DNA from: SIG452 sp045638525
GTDB taxonomy: Bacteria > Bacillota > Clostridia > UMGS1840
DNA: 32,027 nt
Direction of reading: 5' to 3'
Assembly: GCA_045638525.1 (NCBI GenBank)
Contig: JAZUBQ010000016.1
Coordinates: 1 to 32,027, forward strand
The translations under genes were made by a program, and so were the position numbers. Below are positions 29,527 through 32,027 of this stretch, piece by piece (the first letter of the stretch is position 1; the number at the start of each line of letters is the position of its first letter). The notes beneath the pieces are model-generated. The model had not been told where the DNA came from. It searched no databases and was given only the letters and a program-made list of their open reading frames with translations.

Positions 29527-30219
29527 GTGGGGACTTTTGATTTTACGAAAAAGGCCGTATTGTGGGATCTGGATGAAACGCTTTACAGCCGTCGTGATAC
29601 CGCCCGGCGGGTGTTTCCCGGTATGTTCCGGGCGTGCCTTTATACTGACCGAAGCGATGACTTTATAGACGAAGCGGTGGCCTATATGATGACAAAGGTC
29701 AAACGCAACAGTATGACCCACGAGGACGCATTCCGTGCACTTCTGGAACGCTATCCGTCGGACAAACCCTATGTCCGATCGGAGTGCATCGACTATTACT
29801 ATGCCCATATGCGTGATTATGTGGTGCCTTCTGCCGAGACAGTCCAGATCATTCAAAAACTCAAGGGCCGAGGCCTGAAAATGGCCATTGTTACCAATGT
29901 TGTTCCCGAACTTTTGGAGCACCAGCGGAAAAAAGTCCAGGCACTGGGGATTGCAGATCTTTTTGATATTATCGTTTATTCTGCGGAGTTGGGTGTCCAC
30001 AAGCCGGATCGGCAGATTTTTGATCACGCCGCCGCGCTTCTCGGCGTTTCCAATGCGGAGTGTTTGTTTGTGGGCGATGACCTGGAATCGGACGTGGTCG
30101 GCGCGTTGAATGCCGATATGGAGGTTGTCTGGCTGGACCGCTGGCAGGATGACGACCGTTTTGACAACGACCCCCGGGTCCACCGGGTCCGTTCTGTTGC
30201 GGATTATTTTGTGTTGTAA
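29527..30219 (+). CDS. HAD-superfamily hydrolase (subfamily IA-like)
   Basis: The 230-residue phosphatase shows the four HAD motifs: WDLDETLYS (nucleophile Asp and the second Asp), MAIVTNV, HKPDRQIF (Lys) and FVGDDLESD. A helical cap lies between motif I and motif II. Such enzymes hydrolyse small phosphate esters; the substrate cannot be told. The start is GTG 29527, six bases after GAGGTG; an ATG two bases before is in another frame. Its stop lies 18 bases ahead of the kinase-like gene and both share GAGGTGAG ribosome sites, so they form an operon, possibly in nucleotide or sugar-phosphate salvage. Confidence 0.9.
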   Translation: MGTFDFTKKAVLWDLDETLYSRRDTARRVFPGMFRACLYTDRSDDFIDEAVAYMMTKVKRNSMTHEDAFRALLERYPSDKPYVRSECIDYYYAHMRDYVVPSAETVQIIQKLKGRGLKMAIVTNVVPELLEHQRKKVQALGIADLFDIIVYSAELGVHKPDRQIFDHAAALLGVSNAECLFVGDDLESDVVGALNADMEVVWLDRWQDDDRFDNDPRVHRVRSVADYFVL

Positions 30220-30237
30220 AGAAAAGAGGTGAGCGAA

Positions 30238-31284
30238 ATGGAACAGACAAGGCAGTTGCTGCTGCAGCATTTTAAGACGTATCCGGAAATGCAGATCCGG
30301 GACGTTTTTAAATTCTTACATCAAAGTGCCTTTGGCTGCGAGCATTTCGTCGCATCTTTGGAAAAAGCGACGCGTTTTATCGAAGCCGAGTACGAAAATG
30401 GGATCGCGCAGGCGCAGATCCAGCCGCTGGACGGCGAATATTGCCGTGTGCCGTTGTGGGTATTGCGCCAGGGATTGCGGGCGCAGACCCTTGCAAAACT
30501 TTTCGTCGCCTCGGCAAAGCGGGAAGAAAATGGCCAGCAGGCGCTTAAAGAAAAGTTGAGCGTGGCACGGGAAATGGTTGCTGCAGGCTTGCTTCCATTC
30601 CCAGAAAAAGCGTTTGAAGAAGCGGTGGCAGAATGGGCCCAGAAGGGCTATCCTGCAGTTCATCATTCTGATATTTTTCGGGAAAAGTATCATCCTTCGT
30701 ACCGCGTGATTGCAAAGGAGTTTGTGCCGTTTCTGCCGCTGTTTGCGGCGTTGGACAAGCTTCCCGGAGATAAGCAGACCATTATTGCCATCGAGGGCGG
30801 CAGCGCCAGCGGAAAAACCACACTGAGCAAAATTCTTGAAAAGCTTTATCGCTGCACCGTTTTCCATATGGACGAGTTTTTCCTGCGGCCGGAACAGCGA
30901 ACGCCTCAGCGGTATGCGGAGGTGGGTGGCAATGTGGATCGGGAACGATTTTTGGCGGAGGTGCTGAGACCGCTGAGCAGGGGAGAGACCGTCCATTACC
31001 GAAGCTTCGATTGCCAAACGATGACCCTCGGCAAAGAGAAACAAGTGGAACCCGAAAATTTGGTGATCGTGGAGGGCGCATATTCGATGCACACCGAGTT
31101 GGAAAAGTTCTATGACCTTTCGGTGCTGCTGCAAATCTCTCCGGAGCTGCAGCGGGAACGTATTGTGCGCCGCAATGGCCCGGAACTGGCGCAGCGATTT
31201 TTCACCGAATGGATCCCCCAGGAAAACATCTATTTCGAGAAAACAGGCATCAAACAGCGGTGCAGTATGACAATCCACATTTAA
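30238..31284 (+). CDS. Uridine-kinase-like P-loop protein with an N-terminal helical domain
   Basis: The 348-residue protein carries a nucleoside-kinase-type P-loop, GGSASGKTTLSKIL (about 183-196), followed by VFHMDEFFL (lid/acceptor Asp), RSFDCQTM, VIVEGAYSMH (Walker B-like) and ERIVRRNG. This is the order seen in uridine kinase/phosphoribulokinase relatives. Residues 1-175 form a separate helical domain (FLHQSAFGCEHF, HHSDIFREKYHPSYRVI) found fused to such kinases in Clostridia, with unknown role. AGAGGTGAG precedes ATG 30238. The C terminus ends shortly after the last kinase helix. The phosphate acceptor is not established. Confidence 0.85.
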   Translation: MEQTRQLLLQHFKTYPEMQIRDVFKFLHQSAFGCEHFVASLEKATRFIEAEYENGIAQAQIQPLDGEYCRVPLWVLRQGLRAQTLAKLFVASAKREENGQQALKEKLSVAREMVAAGLLPFPEKAFEEAVAEWAQKGYPAVHHSDIFREKYHPSYRVIAKEFVPFLPLFAALDKLPGDKQTIIAIEGGSASGKTTLSKILEKLYRCTVFHMDEFFLRPEQRTPQRYAEVGGNVDRERFLAEVLRPLSRGETVHYRSFDCQTMTLGKEKQVEPENLVIVEGAYSMHTELEKFYDLSVLLQISPELQRERIVRRNGPELAQRFFTEWIPQENIYFEKTGIKQRCSMTIHI

Positions 31285-31285
31285 T

Positions 31286-31316
31286 AAAAACCCCGCCGGG
31301 TAACCGGCGGGTTTTT
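31286..31316. terminator. Bidirectional terminator after the kinase-like gene
   Basis: CCCGCCGG (31292-31299), a GTAA loop and CCGGCGGG (31304-31311) are flanked by A and T runs. It also lies downstream of the converging minus-strand surface gene. Confidence 0.85.
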
Positions 31317-31408
31317 GCAGCTGATCAAAGAAAGGTTTTTTATTTTTCGGCAGCACGCCACGCATTTACCTGACGCTGCATCTCGCCAAAAACGGTTTGC
31401 AAACTTGC

Positions 31409-32027
31409 TTAGCACAGAGTACAACCCTGCGCAAACTGAATGGTGCTTTGGTAGTTCATCAGGTAGCCGGTAACGGTGATGGTGTCATCAACGCCGATCA
31501 TCTCAGCGCCGTCGCCAGCTAGACGATAGCACTCGATGGTCTTACCATTGACCGTCATAGCAACAGTGAGATTCTTATAAGCGGGGTCATAAGGAGTCTT
31601 GATCTTGGTGATAACGCCGGTCAAAGTTGCCTTATAGGGCAGAGTTTCACCCTCGGCCAGACCGAAAGCAGCATCCAGGATCTCATCGGCATCGGTGGGA
31701 GCTTCGATCTCAGTACCGGTCTTCTCGACCTTGATCAGCTGGCTGCCCTGCTCGAACTCGACAGTGCCGTTATAGTTAACAATGTAACCCTTAACGGTGA
31801 TGGTATCACCGATCAGCAGGTTGTCTGCGCCTTCACCGGCAATACGGTAGCACAGCATGGGATACTCGGGACAACCGGGAACCTCAATGGTAACGGAAAC
31901 GTTGCCATAAGCGGGGTTGTAAACGCTATTGATGGTGGTGATCTTACCGGTCAGGGTAGCAACGTAAGGCAGAGCCTTGCCGTCTTCCAGAGCATAAGCG
32001 TCCTTCAGAATCTGCAGTGCATCAGTG
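31409..32027 (-). CDS. Surface/secreted protein with tandem OB-fold-like repeats (5' end outside window)
   Basis: The frame is open to the window edge, so at least 205 C-terminal residues are seen. They contain two tandem ~110-residue repeats with shared phrases: LPYVATLTGKITTI and LPYKATLTGVITKI, VYNPAYGN and PYDPAYKN, CYRIAGEGADNLLIGDTITV and CYRLAGDGAEMIGVDDTITV, GYIVNYNGTVEFEQG and GYLMNYQSTIQFAQG. The pattern fits YhcR-type OB-fold domains that recur in large secreted Firmicutes proteins, there often beside nuclease or carbohydrate-active modules. The protein ends CTLC with no anchor in this part. Family naming is by pattern; the catalytic part, if any, is not in the window. Confidence 0.7.
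   Translation of the reverse strand, partial: TDALQILKDAYALEDGKALPYVATLTGKITTINSVYNPAYGNVSVTIEVPGCPEYPMLCYRIAGEGADNLLIGDTITVKGYIVNYNGTVEFEQGSQLIKVEKTGTEIEAPTDADEILDAAFGLAEGETLPYKATLTGVITKIKTPYDPAYKNLTVAMTVNGKTIECYRLAGDGAEMIGVDDTITVTGYLMNYQSTIQFAQGCTLC

Noticed and set aside
29431..31365. Long open frames on the minus strand opposite the HAD and kinase-like genes
   Set aside because: The plus-strand frames carry complete HAD and P-loop motifs with ribosome sites; the opposite frames have no motif or ribosome site and are GC-biased shadows.

Overview
The window looks like Gram-positive Clostridia DNA (Firmicutes), probably a gut Oscillospiraceae/Lachnospiraceae-type genome. The basis is strong AGGAGG/GAGGTG ribosome sites, sigma-A promoters with TG-extended -10 boxes, abundant intrinsic terminators, and families typical of that group: serine recombinases with a SHOCT-like partner, DUF6809, BspA-like leucine-rich proteins and tandem surface OB-fold domains. 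No rRNA, tRNA or CRISPR was seen.

Layout. (1) 1-231: the 3' end of an AraC-type regulator with a GyrI-like effector domain. (2) About 450-15,900: an accessory region that reads as one or more nested mobile elements. It holds a small serine recombinase behind a structured leader (leader A); an orphan MazF-type RNase; a four-gene restriction-modification operon on the minus strand (XRE controller, C5 cytosine methyltransferase, McrB-like AAA+ motor, LlaJI/McrC-like nuclease); a DUF6809 / transglutaminase-like / membrane-protein operon behind a second leader closely related to the first (leader B); a putative II/X-type replication protein with phased iteron-like repeats nearby; about 1.2 kb of non-coding DNA ending in a third attenuator leader (C); and a SHOCT-like protein plus two serine recombinases. 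The first of the two recombinases has lost its nucleophilic serine. (3) 16,074-19,776: a six-gene operon of unrecognised proteins that look like orphan immunity or anti-restriction factors. Its first product ends in a Lar-type zinc ribbon.

(4) 19,780-28,470: a run of mostly single-gene units, each with its own promoter. The genes are two BspA-like leucine-rich proteins, a zinc-ribbon protein, a SLOG/DUF2493 protein, a lipoprotein, a DUF4177 protein, and a zinc-ribbon membrane protein with an SGNH-VWA surface protein. They are separated by copies of one ~80-115 bp repeat (R1-R8), always in the + orientation whatever the gene direction. Each copy is a conserved T/C-rich box, a small hairpin and an intrinsic terminator. 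The layout resembles a gene-cassette array, although no integron integrase is visible. (5) 28,500-32,027: more ordinary, apparently more GC-rich DNA with a nicotinamidase-like hydrolase, a tiny CxxC lipoprotein, a HAD phosphatase, a uridine-kinase-like protein, and the 3' end of a surface protein with tandem OB-fold repeats.

The strongest leads are the dead/active recombinase pair (12,968-15,865), the constant-orientation repeat array (19,783-28,464), and the matched attenuator leaders A and B (459-750 and 7,455-7,696). All functional assignments come from reading motifs; no database search was possible.
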